NCBI GenBank assembly: GCA_965200525.1
Contig: OZ241368.1
Coordinates: 3,658,001 to 3,722,000, forward strand
DNA from: JANNPJ01 sp965200525
GTDB taxonomy: Bacteria > Actinomycetota > Actinomycetes > Actinomycetales > Kineosporiaceae
DNA: 64,000 nucleotides
Reading direction: 5' to 3'
The notes beneath the pieces are model-generated. The model made no database searches and was not told the origin of the DNA. It saw nothing but the letters and a program-made list of their open reading frames with translations. This document shows, piece after piece, positions 13,439 through 21,998 of the stretch; position 1 is the first letter of the stretch; each line of letters begins with the position of its first letter. The translations under genes were made by a program, and so were the position numbers.

Positions 13439-13460
13439 ACACATTTTTTACAAATTTGTT

Positions 13461-13480
13461 GCTTGCGTCCACTGTACGGT
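13461..13480 (+). repeat. Right arm of 23S rRNA processing stem
   Basis: GCTTGCGTCCACTGTACGGT is complementary to 10280-10299 (20 base pairs, two G-U). It lies in the 95-base spacer between 23S and 5S. Confidence 0.85.
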
Positions 13481-13533
13481 TCCCGAGATACGGTCAGCCA
13501 CGAACCATGTTCGGGTTGGTATATCTCCATAGA

Positions 13534-13650
13534 GTTACGGCGGTCATAGCGACAGGGAAACGCCCGGTCCCATTCCGAACCCGGAAGCTAAGCCTGTCTG
13601 CGCCGATGGTACTGCACTGGTTACGGTGTGGGAGAGTAGGACGCCGCCGG
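13534..13650 (+). rRNA. rrf: 5S ribosomal RNA
   Basis: About 117 bases. The terminal helix is formed by GTTACGGCGGTC at the 5' end and GACGCCGCCGGA at the 3' end, and the conserved loop CCCATTCCGAACCCGGAAG is present. It is last in the rRNA operon and followed by a strong terminator. Confidence 0.96.
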
Positions 13651-13659
13651 ACAATCATT

Positions 13660-13703
13660 AGTGTTGGCGGTCACCCATCCGTGGGTGACCGCCAGCACTG
13701 TTT
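13660..13703 (+). terminator. rRNA operon terminator
   Basis: An 18-base-pair stem (13660-13677 with 13682-13699, one G-U pair) closes on a TCCG loop and is followed by GTTTT. It lies ten bases after 5S, as expected for the intrinsic terminator of an rrn operon. Confidence 0.92.
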
Positions 13704-13730
13704 TGCCGTGCAGAATTGTTCGGCACGTAA

Positions 13731-13766
13731 TGGTGGGCGGCAGTCCGACAGGAAAGCCGCCCACCA
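13731..13766 (-). terminator. Hairpin after the lactonase gene
   Basis: An 11-base-pair perfect stem (TGGTGGGCGGC with GCCGCCCACCA) around a 14-base loop, 14 bases beyond the stop of the minus-strand lactonase gene. There is no clear T-run, so it may act as a weak or factor-assisted terminator. Confidence 0.5.
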
Positions 13767-13780
13767 CTGCCTTGCCGGCG

Positions 13781-14980
13781 TCAGTCGAGAATGATCTGGG
13801 CCACTCCGGTGACCTCCAGTCGACCGGCGGCGGGCCCGAGCAGGCCGCTCTCCGGGTCGACCGGGAACCAGCAGACGTCTCCGGATCGCTCGTTGGCGAT
13901 GTAGAGCCACCGGCCGGTGCAGTCGAGGGCCAGGTGCCGCGGCCAGTCCCCACCGCACGAGGGAGTGGCCAGCAGTTTCAGCTCGGCGCCGCCGTTCTCG
14001 ACCGAGAACACGGCCACCGTATTGGTTTTCGCTCCCCGGTTGGTCAGGTACACGAAGCGGCCGTCGGCCGAGATGATGATCTCGCCCGGATAGTTGGGCG
14101 GATCCGAGCGCAGGTCGGGCGGCAACACGGTCGAGACCACCGACCCCGGTTCGAGCCTGCCCTTCGACCAGTGGCACACCGTCACGGTGGAGCCGACCTC
14201 GTCGGCCAGGTACACGTATTCGCCCTCCGGGTGGAACACCAGGTGCCGGGGGCCGGTGCCGTCGGGCAGTTGCCGGTGCTCAACCTCGACCAGGGAGCCG
14301 GCCTGCGGGTCGAGCCGGTACGACGTCACCGAGTCGAGGCCGAGGTTGACCGCCAGCACGTGCTCCCCGGTCGGGTCGATCACCACCTGGTGGACGTGCG
14401 ACTCGCGGCCAGGGGCGGTCTGCTGCTGCACGTCCGAAGCCGGTGAGACGATCCCCTCGCCGATCGGGTGAACGGCCACGCTCCCGCCGTCGTACAGCGA
14501 GGCGAACACGAACGGCTCGTGCGGATGACGGGCCAGGTGAGCCGGTTTGGCTCCGGTCACCACGGTGTTCACCAGTACCGGTGGGCCCGGCGCGGCCACG
14601 TTCAGGGCGTGCACCAAGCCGCCCGGCGTCAGCTCGCTGATCACGTAAAGGGTCTGGCCGTCCGGGGTCAGCTCGAGCCACGACGGGTCGGGGACGACGT
14701 CGCTCCAGCTGTCCACCGTCGGCCGTCCGGTCTCCAGGTCGAGGTGACCACGGCCGATGCCGGGACCGCCGCGGCTGGTGTACGTGCCCAGGAAGAACGG
14801 TTGCGACAGCCCGGTCGGTGGCCGGTCGGCCTCGGCCGGGGTCTCCGCCTGGATCTCGGCTGGGGTCTCGGCTGGGGTCTCGGCTTGGTCCTCGTTGATC
14901 TCGGGCTCCGTTCGAAGTGCTTCGTCGACAATGGTTCTCGTCGCGGTCAGGGTCGAGCCGGTAGCCGGGTCACGCTCCAT
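13781..14980 (-). CDS. Lactonase family protein (7-bladed beta-propeller)
   Basis: Cytoplasmic beta-propeller of the YbhE/lactonase family (6-phosphogluconolactonase-like), 399 residues. Repeating blades are visible, for example HEPFVFASLYDGGSVAVHPI, TGPRHLVFHPEGEYVYLADE and WPRHLALDCTGRWLYIANER, the last two with the PRH-x5-G pattern of the family. Family members hydrolyse sugar lactones, but not all are tested enzymes. The first 60 residues are unusual: an acidic, proline-rich stretch with repeated AETPAE/AEIQAE units before the domain begins at about LSQPFFLGTYTSRGG. A later start is possible but no ATG or GTG with a good binding site is evident. Confidence 0.85.
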   Translation of the reverse strand: MERDPATGSTLTATRTIVDEALRTEPEINEDQAETPAETPAEIQAETPAEADRPPTGLSQPFFLGTYTSRGGPGIGRGHLDLETGRPTVDSWSDVVPDPSWLELTPDGQTLYVISELTPGGLVHALNVAAPGPPVLVNTVVTGAKPAHLARHPHEPFVFASLYDGGSVAVHPIGEGIVSPASDVQQQTAPGRESHVHQVVIDPTGEHVLAVNLGLDSVTSYRLDPQAGSLVEVEHRQLPDGTGPRHLVFHPEGEYVYLADEVGSTVTVCHWSKGRLEPGSVVSTVLPPDLRSDPPNYPGEIIISADGRFVYLTNRGAKTNTVAVFSVENGGAELKLLATPSCGGDWPRHLALDCTGRWLYIANERSGDVCWFPVDPESGLLGPAAGRLEVTGVAQIILD

Positions 14981-15106
14981 CGAGTGCGAGCGGCCACCGC
15001 AGCCAGGTTATCCGGCGGCTCCTGCCATGGCATCGCACGGCATCCACCCTCCGGTCCGGGGGTCCCGCCGCGGGCCGCACGGCATCCGCTCTCGTACCCT
15101 CCGGAC

Positions 15107-15745
15107 ATGACTGTTCTCTCCGCCGTCGGCTCCTTCGCCTTGGTGGCCGGGCTGATCACGATCATCCCCGGCCTGGACACGGCGATGGTTCTGCGAGCCG
15201 CCCTGAACCGAGGGGGGCGGGCGGCTTTTCTGACCGCCGTCGGGGTCGGCACCGGCTCGCTGGTCTGGGGAATCGCGGCCGCGGTCGGCGTCTCGGCGCT
15301 GCTGACCGCCTCGACCGTGGCGTACACCGCGCTGCGGATCGCCGGGGCCGGCTACATGCTGGTGCTCGGGATCCGGATGATCCGCGGCGCGCTGGTCACG
15401 CGAGCCCCGCGGGACGGCGTCCCGGCGGTGGAGGAGGTGGCCGCGACGCTGTGGGGGGCTTGGCGCCAAGGGCTGTTCACCAACCTGCTCAACCCCAAGG
15501 TCGGCGCGTTCTACCTGTCGGTGCTGCCCCAGTTCATCCCCGCCCACGTCGATCCGCTGGCCATGGGCGTGCTGCTGGCTCTGGTGCACGACGTCGAGGG
15601 CATGCTCTGGTTCACGCTGATCATCGTCGGGGCCGGGCGGGCCCGGACCTGGCTCGCCGGCCGTCGGGTGCGCCGGGCCACGGACGGCCTCACCGGCGCG
15701 GTCCTGGTCGGCTTCGGCCTGAAGCTCGGCCTGTCCGACCGTTGA
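15107..15745 (+). CDS. LysE/RhtB family amino-acid exporter
   Basis: Membrane protein of 212 residues with about six membrane segments. The family signature is near the N-terminus (ITIIPGLDTAMVLRAALNRG), and the FTNLLNPKVGAFYLSVLPQF stretch is characteristic of LysE/RhtB/CadD exporters. Members export amino acids such as lysine, homoserine or threonine; the substrate here is unknown. I take the ATG at 15107; the frame is open well upstream but shadows the lactonase. The gene is convergent with the GntR gene 17 bases downstream. Confidence 0.92.
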   Translation: MTVLSAVGSFALVAGLITIIPGLDTAMVLRAALNRGGRAAFLTAVGVGTGSLVWGIAAAVGVSALLTASTVAYTALRIAGAGYMLVLGIRMIRGALVTRAPRDGVPAVEEVAATLWGAWRQGLFTNLLNPKVGAFYLSVLPQFIPAHVDPLAMGVLLALVHDVEGMLWFTLIIVGAGRARTWLAGRRVRRATDGLTGAVLVGFGLKLGLSDR

Positions 15746-15762
15746 GCGACCCGGCGGGGGAT

Positions 15763-16131
15763 TCAGGGGCGAACGGTGCTGGGGTCGAGCGCGGTGCGGA
15801 TGAACTGGAGGGCCTCGGCCGGGTCGACGGCCAGGTCGTGGGCCAGGGCGGCGTAGCTCTGAGCGGCCGTCTGCAGGCGTTCGCGGGTCTGGTCGCCGGC
15901 CGCGGTGACGATGGTGCCGCCCCGCCCACGGGTCTCGACCAGCCCGGTCGACTCCAGATCGCGGTAGGCCCGGGCCACCGTGTTGGCGGCCAGCCCGAGA
16001 TCGTCGGCCAGCCGGCGCACCGGCGGCAGCCTGGTTCCCGGGGGCAGGGCGCCGCTGGCGATCTGAGCCGCGATCTGGCCGCGGACCTGCTCGAACGGAG
16101 GCGTCGCGGAGCGGGGGTCAAGAGTAATCAT
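15763..16131 (-). CDS. GntR family regulator, short YtrA type
   Basis: Small regulator of 122 residues. The GntR winged helix at residues 8-75 is clear (PPFEQVRGQIAAQIASGALP, RLADDLGLAANTVARAYRDL), with only a short C-terminal helical tail and no effector domain, the layout of the YtrA subfamily. YtrA-type regulators usually control ABC transporters, but none is adjacent. The gene is divergent from the aldo-keto reductase gene. A weak dyad (TTTGC and GCAAA, 12-base spacing) at about 16133-16154 overlaps the region just upstream of its start and could be an operator. Confidence 0.9.
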   Translation of the reverse strand: MITLDPRSATPPFEQVRGQIAAQIASGALPPGTRLPPVRRLADDLGLAANTVARAYRDLESTGLVETRGRGGTIVTAAGDQTRERLQTAAQSYAALAHDLAVDPAEALQFIRTALDPSTVRP

Positions 16132-16214
16132 TTGCGGTCAAGGGTAGTAGCAAAGATCGACTCGATGCGTTCTCGCGGGTTGCGGGCCCTGGTCCGGCGA
16201 AGGAGGGTGTGGAC

Positions 16215-17072
16215 ATGACAAGTACGAGTTCAGTTCCGGTCCTCGAGCTCCACGACGGCGTCTCGATTCCCCAGCTCGGGTTCGGGGTCTTCCAGGTTCC
16301 GCCGGAAGACACCGAGAAGGCGGTCACCACGGCCCTCGAGATCGGCTACCGGCACATCGACACGGCGCAGATGTACGGCAACGAGAAGGAGGTCGGTCTC
16401 GCGGTCGCGGCCTCCGGCATCCCCCGCGACCAGATCTTCATCACCAGCAAGCTGAACAACGGCTTCCACCGCCCGGACGACGCCCGGCGGGCCTTCGACA
16501 ACACGCTCACCGCTCTGGGGTCCGACCACGTCGACCTGTTCCTGATCCACTGGCCCCTGCCGACCCGCTACGACGGCGACTACGTCTCCACCTGGACGAC
16601 GATGGAGGAGTTCCACGCCGACGGCCGGGCCCGCTCGATCGGTGTGTCCAACTTCCAGGTCGCGCACCTGGAGCGGCTGGCCGCGGAGACCGGCACCGTG
16701 CCGTCGGTGAACCAGATCGAGGTGCACCCCTACCTCACCAACGAGGTCGTCCGAGCCTACGGGGCCGAGCACAACATCGTCACCGAGGCCTGGTCGCCGA
16801 TCGCCCAGGGCGGCGTGCTCGAGGACAAGGTCATCGTCGGGATCGCCGAGCGGCTCGGCCGGACGCCGGCCCAGGTGACCCTGCGCTGGCACATCGAGCG
16901 GGGCGACATCATCTTCCCGAAGTCGGTCACGCCGTCCCGGGTGCAGGAGAACTTCGCGCTGTTCGACTTCGAACTCGATGACGACGACATCGACGCGATC
17001 AGCGCGCTCGACCGCGGCGAGGACGGGCGGACCGGCCCCAACCCGGACGACTTCGACTACATCCCGAAGTGA
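16215..17072 (+). CDS. Aldo/keto reductase (2,5-diketo-D-gluconate reductase-like)
   Basis: NADPH-dependent oxidoreductase of the AKR superfamily, 285 residues. The catalytic tetrad is complete: Asp49 and Tyr54 in DTAQMYGN, Lys79 in TSKLNN, and His112 in LFLIHWPLP. The C-terminal NADP-binding part includes IIFPKSVTPSRVQENFALFD. A GTG lies six bases upstream, but the AGGAGG at 16201-16206 is spaced eight bases from the ATG at 16215 and only two from the GTG, so the ATG is chosen. The substrate is unknown. Confidence 0.93.
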   Translation: MTSTSSVPVLELHDGVSIPQLGFGVFQVPPEDTEKAVTTALEIGYRHIDTAQMYGNEKEVGLAVAASGIPRDQIFITSKLNNGFHRPDDARRAFDNTLTALGSDHVDLFLIHWPLPTRYDGDYVSTWTTMEEFHADGRARSIGVSNFQVAHLERLAAETGTVPSVNQIEVHPYLTNEVVRAYGAEHNIVTEAWSPIAQGGVLEDKVIVGIAERLGRTPAQVTLRWHIERGDIIFPKSVTPSRVQENFALFDFELDDDDIDAISALDRGEDGRTGPNPDDFDYIPK

Positions 17073-17102
17073 ACCGGGTGAGCTGAGTCGGGCTCGGGCC
17101 CG

Positions 17103-18686
17103 CTACTTGGCGGTGTACCGGGTGATGCTCACGTCGGCGACGGTCCGGGTGTCCCCGGCCTGGTACCCGGTGGCCAGCAGCTGCAGGCTCTGCGGGTCGA
17201 GGTCGCCCGGCGTCACCGGCAACGCGTAGAGGCCCTTGATCAGCCACACCCGGCGGTGCGCGGTCAGCCGGCCGGCCAGCTCGGCCGGGGCCACCGGCGT
17301 GCCGACCAGATTGGCCGCCTGCAGCGGCGTCCGGGAGACCGCGACGTCTTCCACGCCGTTGAAGGCGGCCGGGTACACGTCGCCGATCACCCGCAGCTCG
17401 GAGGGCACGAAGACGACGGCGTCGCCGGACTGGGCGTTGGCGTACAGGTAGTCGGCGATGTCCTTCAGGTTCTCGGTGTGCCCGAACACCGGATCACGGT
17501 AGGTCTTCTGCGCGTTCAGCCCGAGCCCGGCCAGCAGCAGCACCGGGACGGCGATCGCGGCGGCGATCTTCAGGTCGAAGTACTCCCGGTCGACCTCGGG
17601 CAGCACGCCGGCCAGCAGCAGGGGCAGGCCGGGCAGGCTGAACAGCAGGTAGTGCTCGTCCCACATCGGCAGGGCCTGCGACACCACGAAGAGCATCAGC
17701 GGCGGCAGCACAGTCCAGGCCCCGCCCAGGATCAGCGCGGCCAGGTTCGGCCCGGGCAGCGGCGAACCCAGCAGGAAGCGCCCGGCCATCACCAGGACCA
17801 CCAGGCCGACCACCACCACCGGGGCGAGCCGGGAACCGAACTCGTCGGTGGCCAGAGCCCGCAGGTCGAAGATGTGCGGGGCGGTGATCCAGGAGACCTG
17901 CCCCCGCTGGGTGAAGGTGAGCAGCGCGAACGGCGTGATCACGGCCAGCCCGACGACGGCCGAGATCAGCCAGCGAAGGCGGCTGCGCGGTTCGACCACC
18001 TGCACGTGGACGGCGTGCACCACCACCAGCATCAGGGCCAGCACGTTGAACAGGCCGAGCAGGGCCAGCGAGACGGCGTAGGCCACCGCCCGGCGCCGTC
18101 CGGTGTGAGGTTCGCACAACCGCAGCAACAGGTAGGTGCTGACCGTGGCCAGCAGGGCCACGATCGCGAACGGCCGGGCCTCCTGCGCGTACCGGCTGGC
18201 CAGCGGGTTGACGACCAGAGCGAGCCCGGCCAGGACGCCGATCCAGAGCGAACCCAGCCGGCGGCCGATCTGCACCAGCATCCCGGCGGCCAGGCTCATC
18301 GCGACCACCGAGATCAGCCGGACGGCGGTGACCGAGCCGTCGACCTGCCAGATCGCCCGGGCCAGCAGGTAGTAGGCCAGGTGGACCAGATCGAGGTTGC
18401 GGCTCAGGTCGAAGGTCTGCCCCAGGCTGCGCCGGCAGACGGCGAAGGTGGCGGCCTCGTCGCGCCAGACGCCGGCCCGGCCCACCTGCCAGCCGAACAC
18501 CACCAGCCCCGCGATCACCACCGCGGCACCGGCCAGCCGGGCCGGCCCGGCCGGGAGCGGCGGATCGGCGTGGTCGGCAGGCGGGCCCGGCAGTTCGTGG
18601 TCCTGCGCCGAGCGGGAGGTGAACTGGGCCGCAGCAGCGTCCATGGAGGAAATGTCGTCCTTCTCTTGAGATGACACACGAGACAT
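17103..18686 (-). CDS. GT39/ArnT-like membrane glycosyltransferase
   Basis: Integral membrane protein of about 527 residues with ten or more membrane segments. The first extracytoplasmic loop carries WRDEAAT, matching the acidic catalytic motif of GT-C enzymes (PMT/ArnT families), followed by FDLSRNLDLVHLAYYLLARA. A soluble C-terminal part (residues about 400-527) follows. Such enzymes move a sugar from a lipid-phosphate carrier to a protein or glycan on the outer face of the membrane. The start is uncertain: the frame also allows MDAAAAQFTSRS, 14 residues later. It stands alone and converges with the aldo-keto reductase gene. Confidence 0.8.
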   Translation of the reverse strand: MSRVSSQEKDDISSMDAAAAQFTSRSAQDHELPGPPADHADPPLPAGPARLAGAAVVIAGLVVFGWQVGRAGVWRDEAATFAVCRRSLGQTFDLSRNLDLVHLAYYLLARAIWQVDGSVTAVRLISVVAMSLAAGMLVQIGRRLGSLWIGVLAGLALVVNPLASRYAQEARPFAIVALLATVSTYLLLRLCEPHTGRRRAVAYAVSLALLGLFNVLALMLVVVHAVHVQVVEPRSRLRWLISAVVGLAVITPFALLTFTQRGQVSWITAPHIFDLRALATDEFGSRLAPVVVVGLVVLVMAGRFLLGSPLPGPNLAALILGGAWTVLPPLMLFVVSQALPMWDEHYLLFSLPGLPLLLAGVLPEVDREYFDLKIAAAIAVPVLLLAGLGLNAQKTYRDPVFGHTENLKDIADYLYANAQSGDAVVFVPSELRVIGDVYPAAFNGVEDVAVSRTPLQAANLVGTPVAPAELAGRLTAHRRVWLIKGLYALPVTPGDLDPQSLQLLATGYQAGDTRTVADVSITRYTAK

Positions 18687-18749
18687 TACGACATCCGTAT
18701 TTCCGGTCGGGGCGATCCGGCGGGTTTGCCGACCGAAACCCGGAGTCGA

Positions 18750-20030
18750 CTACCGCGGGCGGGGGTACTGCTCGGCCAGGCCCTCGACGTCCACCAGGGG
18801 CCGGGTGAGCAGGTCGCGCACCGCCTGCTCGCGGTGCTGCAGGGCCGCGCGCTGGGCCGGGGTCAGCGGGATCCAGGGCGCCGGTGGGGCCGGCAACCGG
18901 GCCGGCAGCCGGCGGCCGGAGCGATAGGTGGCCCGGTTGACCAGCCGGGCCGGGGCGATGCGCTGCTGCCGGTGGCAGTCGACGACCGGGTACTGGCCCG
19001 GTTCGACCTCGAAGACGGCCAGGTCGGCCGGGGCCCCGACGGTCAGGGTGCCGGTGCCGTCGGCCAGGTGCAGGGCCCGGGCCGGGTTCACGGTGGCCGC
19101 GGCGACCACCTGCTCCAGGCTCATCCCGACGGCCAGCAGCTTGCTCATCGTCGTCGGCAGGTCGAAGACCGGGCCGTGCAGGCTGCGGGCGTGCAGGTCG
19201 GTGGACACGGTGAACGGCTCCAGACCGGCGGCCAACTCGGCCTCGAGCACGTCGAAGGCGAAGCCGCCGGACCCGTGCCCGAGGTCGAACCGCACCCCGG
19301 CGGCGTGGGCGGCGGCCAGGGCCGGACTGATCAGAGCGCCGTCGGCGTGGGTGGCGGCGGCGATCCCGCTGGCGCAGTGGGTGACGATGTCGCCCGGCCG
19401 CAGCAGGGCCAGCACTTCGTCCAGAGCCGGCGGCCCGGCACCGATGTGCACCATCACCGGCACGTCGCAGGCCGTGCCGACCGCGATCGCCCGGCGCAGC
19501 GGTTCCAGCCCGCTGGTGCCGACCGCGTTCCGGTCGATCCGGACCTTGAGCCCGACCACCAGGTCGCGGTTGGCCCGCACGCACGCCTCGGCCAGCTCCG
19601 GGTCGACGTTGTCCAGGTCGCGACCCTCACCGGTGGCGCCGGTCAGCCCGATCGCCGAGATGTTCAGCAGCACCGGCGTCCGGACCGTGCGGGTGCTGAT
19701 CGCGGCCCGCAGCCCGGCCAGGGTGAACGCGCCCGCCGATCCGGCGTCCACCCAGGTCGTGACCCCGCTCGACCAGGCGATCGGGTCGGGGTCGATCCCC
19801 CAGTAGGTCGACCCGGGGTGAACATGGGTGTGCAGGTCGACCAGGCCGGGGGTGATCAGGTGCCCGCCGACGTCGATCACCTCGGCCGCGCTCTCGACCG
19901 GGATGTGGGCGGCCACCGCGCTGACCCGGCCCGCTCGCACGGCCACGTCGTAGCGCCCCACCCGGCGATCGTCCGGCCCGTGACCGGGGTCGATCAGCCG
20001 GCCGCCGGTGAACAGCAGATCGTGGGACAC
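18750..20030 (-). CDS. Amidohydrolase/deacetylase family metallohydrolase
   Basis: Metal-dependent hydrolase of the amidohydrolase superfamily, 426 residues. The HTHVHPG metal site follows strand one (GGHLITPGLVDLHTHVHPGS), VVGLKVRID offers the lysine that is usually carboxylated, and later metal ligands are expected in VPVMVHIGAGP and FTVSTDLHARS. The sequence resembles the EF_0837/AHA_3915 group, whose members often sit with PLP enzymes of D-amino-acid metabolism. The GTG at 20030 is chosen because CAGGAGG lies eight bases upstream. It is divergent from the D-serine-dehydratase-like gene, with 114 bases between starts, supporting joint work on an N-acyl or cyclic D-amino-acid derivative (inference). 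Confidence 0.9.
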   Translation of the reverse strand: MSHDLLFTGGRLIDPGHGPDDRRVGRYDVAVRAGRVSAVAAHIPVESAAEVIDVGGHLITPGLVDLHTHVHPGSTYWGIDPDPIAWSSGVTTWVDAGSAGAFTLAGLRAAISTRTVRTPVLLNISAIGLTGATGEGRDLDNVDPELAEACVRANRDLVVGLKVRIDRNAVGTSGLEPLRRAIAVGTACDVPVMVHIGAGPPALDEVLALLRPGDIVTHCASGIAAATHADGALISPALAAAHAAGVRFDLGHGSGGFAFDVLEAELAAGLEPFTVSTDLHARSLHGPVFDLPTTMSKLLAVGMSLEQVVAAATVNPARALHLADGTGTLTVGAPADLAVFEVEPGQYPVVDCHRQQRIAPARLVNRATYRSGRRLPARLPAPPAPWIPLTPAQRAALQHREQAVRDLLTRPLVDVEGLAEQYPRPR

Positions 20031-20144
20031 GAAGAAGTCCTCCTGAGGGTGATCGGTCGATCGGGGCCCGACCATCAGATAGTAGGTTCCGCAGCATTGC
20101 GGCCGGCAGTTCGGCAACAGAGACCCGATCCGTGGAGCGAGCCC

Positions 20145-21476
20145 GTGAGTGAGCCCGTCAGCAGCAACCGCACCGAACCCCGCAGCCACGACCAGGCAGC
20201 CGTGACCGCCCTGTCGGCGGCGCCGATTCCGTTCGGCACCAAGGGTTTCAGCGTTCTCCACGCCGGCCCGCCGGACACCGGGCAGGCCCTGGTAGCGGCC
20301 GGGGCGACGCTGCTCGGCGGCCGGCTCAGCTTTCCGGTGCTGGCCCTGCGCGACAGCGCCGTCGGGCAGAACGTGGCCGCGCTGGCCCGGTTCGCGGCGG
20401 ATCACGGGGTCGAGCTGGCTCCGCACGCCAAGACGGCCATGGCCCCACAGTTGTTCGCCCGCCAGCTCGAGGCCGGCGCCTGGGGACTGACCGTGGCCAC
20501 CATCGACGAGGTCCGGGTGCTGCGCGCGTTCGGGGTGCGCCGGGTGCTGCTGGCCAACGAGCTGCTCGACGCCGGGGCGATCGCCTGGCTGGCGGCCGAG
20601 CTGCTGGCCGACGAGGATTTCGAGTTCTGCTGTTACGTCGACAGCCGCGAGGGCGTGCTGCGGCTGGCCGAGGTGCTGGGTGCGAACCCGGCCTGGACCG
20701 ACGCCGACCGCCGGTTCACCGTGCTGGTGGAGCTCGGCTTCGACGGCGGCCGGACCGGTTGCCGCAGCCGGGCCGGGGCCCAGGCGGTGGCGGCGGCCGT
20801 GGCCGCGACGTCCACCCTGGCCGTGATCGGGGTGGCCGGCTACGAGGGCGGCCTGGGCGGGGAACGGACCCCGGAGGTGCTGAGCCGGGTCGAGGACTGG
20901 TGCAGGCAGTTGCTGGACCTGCTCGAGCAATTGCGGGCGGACGGCGTGCTGGCCGGTCCAGGCCTGGTCAGCGCGGGCGGCAGCGCCTTCCCGGACGCCG
21001 TGGCCGAGGTGTTCGGGCAGCGCCGGGGCGGCGTCACCGCCTTGCTGCGCAGCGGCTCGTACATCACCCACGACGAGGGCCTGTACGCCGGGCTGTCGCC
21101 GTTCACCGTGGCCGCCGGCAGCGACTACCCGCTGCGGGCGGCCCTGGAGCTGTGGGCCCAGGTGTTGTCCCGCCCGGAACCGGGGCTGGCCGTGCTCGGG
21201 GTCGGACGCCGCGACGTCGGCTTCGATCAGGGCCTGCCGCCGGTCGACCAGGCCCAGACCGGGGACGGTGAGCTCTACCCGGCGGCCGAGCTGCGGATCA
21301 CCGCGCTGAACGACCAGCACGCCTACCTCGAGGTGCCGCCCGAGCACGCCCTGAAGCCGGGCGACCTGGTCCGGTTGGGCATCTCGCACCCGTGCACCAC
21401 GCTCGACCGCTGGCGGTACGTGGTGCTGCTGGACGACGACGACCGGGTGATGGACGTCGTCACCACGTTCTTCTGA
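20145..21476 (+). CDS. PLP-dependent D-serine dehydratase / D-threonine aldolase-like enzyme
   Basis: Fold-type III PLP enzyme with an alanine-racemase-like N-terminal barrel, 443 residues. The PLP lysine is Lys96 in APHAKTAMAPQL. Near the C-terminus SHPCTTLDRW has His415 and Cys417 in the H-x-C arrangement that binds zinc in eukaryotic-type D-serine dehydratase; D-threonine aldolases have H-x-D there. This favours ammonia elimination from a D-hydroxy amino acid. The GTG at 20145 has GGAG seven bases upstream. The RidA gene follows after 58 bases and would clear the reactive enamine product. Confidence 0.88.
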   Translation: MSEPVSSNRTEPRSHDQAAVTALSAAPIPFGTKGFSVLHAGPPDTGQALVAAGATLLGGRLSFPVLALRDSAVGQNVAALARFAADHGVELAPHAKTAMAPQLFARQLEAGAWGLTVATIDEVRVLRAFGVRRVLLANELLDAGAIAWLAAELLADEDFEFCCYVDSREGVLRLAEVLGANPAWTDADRRFTVLVELGFDGGRTGCRSRAGAQAVAAAVAATSTLAVIGVAGYEGGLGGERTPEVLSRVEDWCRQLLDLLEQLRADGVLAGPGLVSAGGSAFPDAVAEVFGQRRGGVTALLRSGSYITHDEGLYAGLSPFTVAAGSDYPLRAALELWAQVLSRPEPGLAVLGVGRRDVGFDQGLPPVDQAQTGDGELYPAAELRITALNDQHAYLEVPPEHALKPGDLVRLGISHPCTTLDRWRYVVLLDDDDRVMDVVTTFF

Positions 21477-21534
21477 TCCGTGCTTGGCTGGCGTCGAATC
21501 GGGTTGTGAGTTGCTCATCGAAGGAGAGACCATC

Positions 21535-21915
21535 GTGACCAGGCAGGCGATCGAGACCGACGGCGCCGTCAGACCGGCCGGCGCCTACTCCCAGGGCGTG
21601 GTGGCCAACGGCTTCATCTACACCGCCGGGTTCGGCGGCCACGACCCGGCCACCGGCGAACTGCCGGAGGGCGTCTACGAGCAGACCCGCGGCGTGCTGC
21701 GCAACATCGAGGCGGTGCTGGCCGGGCACGGGCTCGACCTCAGCGACGTGGTCAAGGCGACCGCGCACTTGAGCGACCTGGGCCGCGACTTCGCCGACTT
21801 CAACCGGGCCTACTCCGAGCAGTTCAGCGCGCCCTACCCGGTGCGGACCACGGTCGGCTCGACCCTGGCCGGGATGCTGGTCGAGATCGACGTGGTGGCG
21901 GCCCTGCGGTCGTGA
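21535..21915 (+). CDS. RidA family enamine/imine deaminase
   Basis: Small cytoplasmic protein of 126 residues of the YjgF/YER057c/UK114 family. It has the AYSQGVVANGFIYTAG strand region, AVLAGHGLDLSDVVKATAHL and, near the end, APYPVRTTVGSTLAGMLVEI, where the arginine of PxRTT (usually PARTT or PARSA) binds the substrate carboxylate. These proteins hydrolyse 2-aminoacrylate and similar products of PLP dehydratases. The GTG at 21535 is chosen for the AAGGAGAG seven bases upstream. Linkage to the preceding PLP enzyme makes it the likely scavenger of that enzyme's intermediate. Confidence 0.92.
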   Translation: MTRQAIETDGAVRPAGAYSQGVVANGFIYTAGFGGHDPATGELPEGVYEQTRGVLRNIEAVLAGHGLDLSDVVKATAHLSDLGRDFADFNRAYSEQFSAPYPVRTTVGSTLAGMLVEIDVVAALRS

Positions 21916-21998
21916 CGGTTCGGGCGATCGGCTCCGGATTGGTGGCCGGTGGGTCTCAAGCGGTAGGAAGGGGCCTGCGCATCGGGAAGGGGTGAGCG

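Noticed and set aside
17494..19584. 696-codon minus-strand frame spanning two genes
   Set aside because: It covers parts of the amidohydrolase and the GT39-like gene in a wrong frame, with Arg/Gly/Ala-rich translation.
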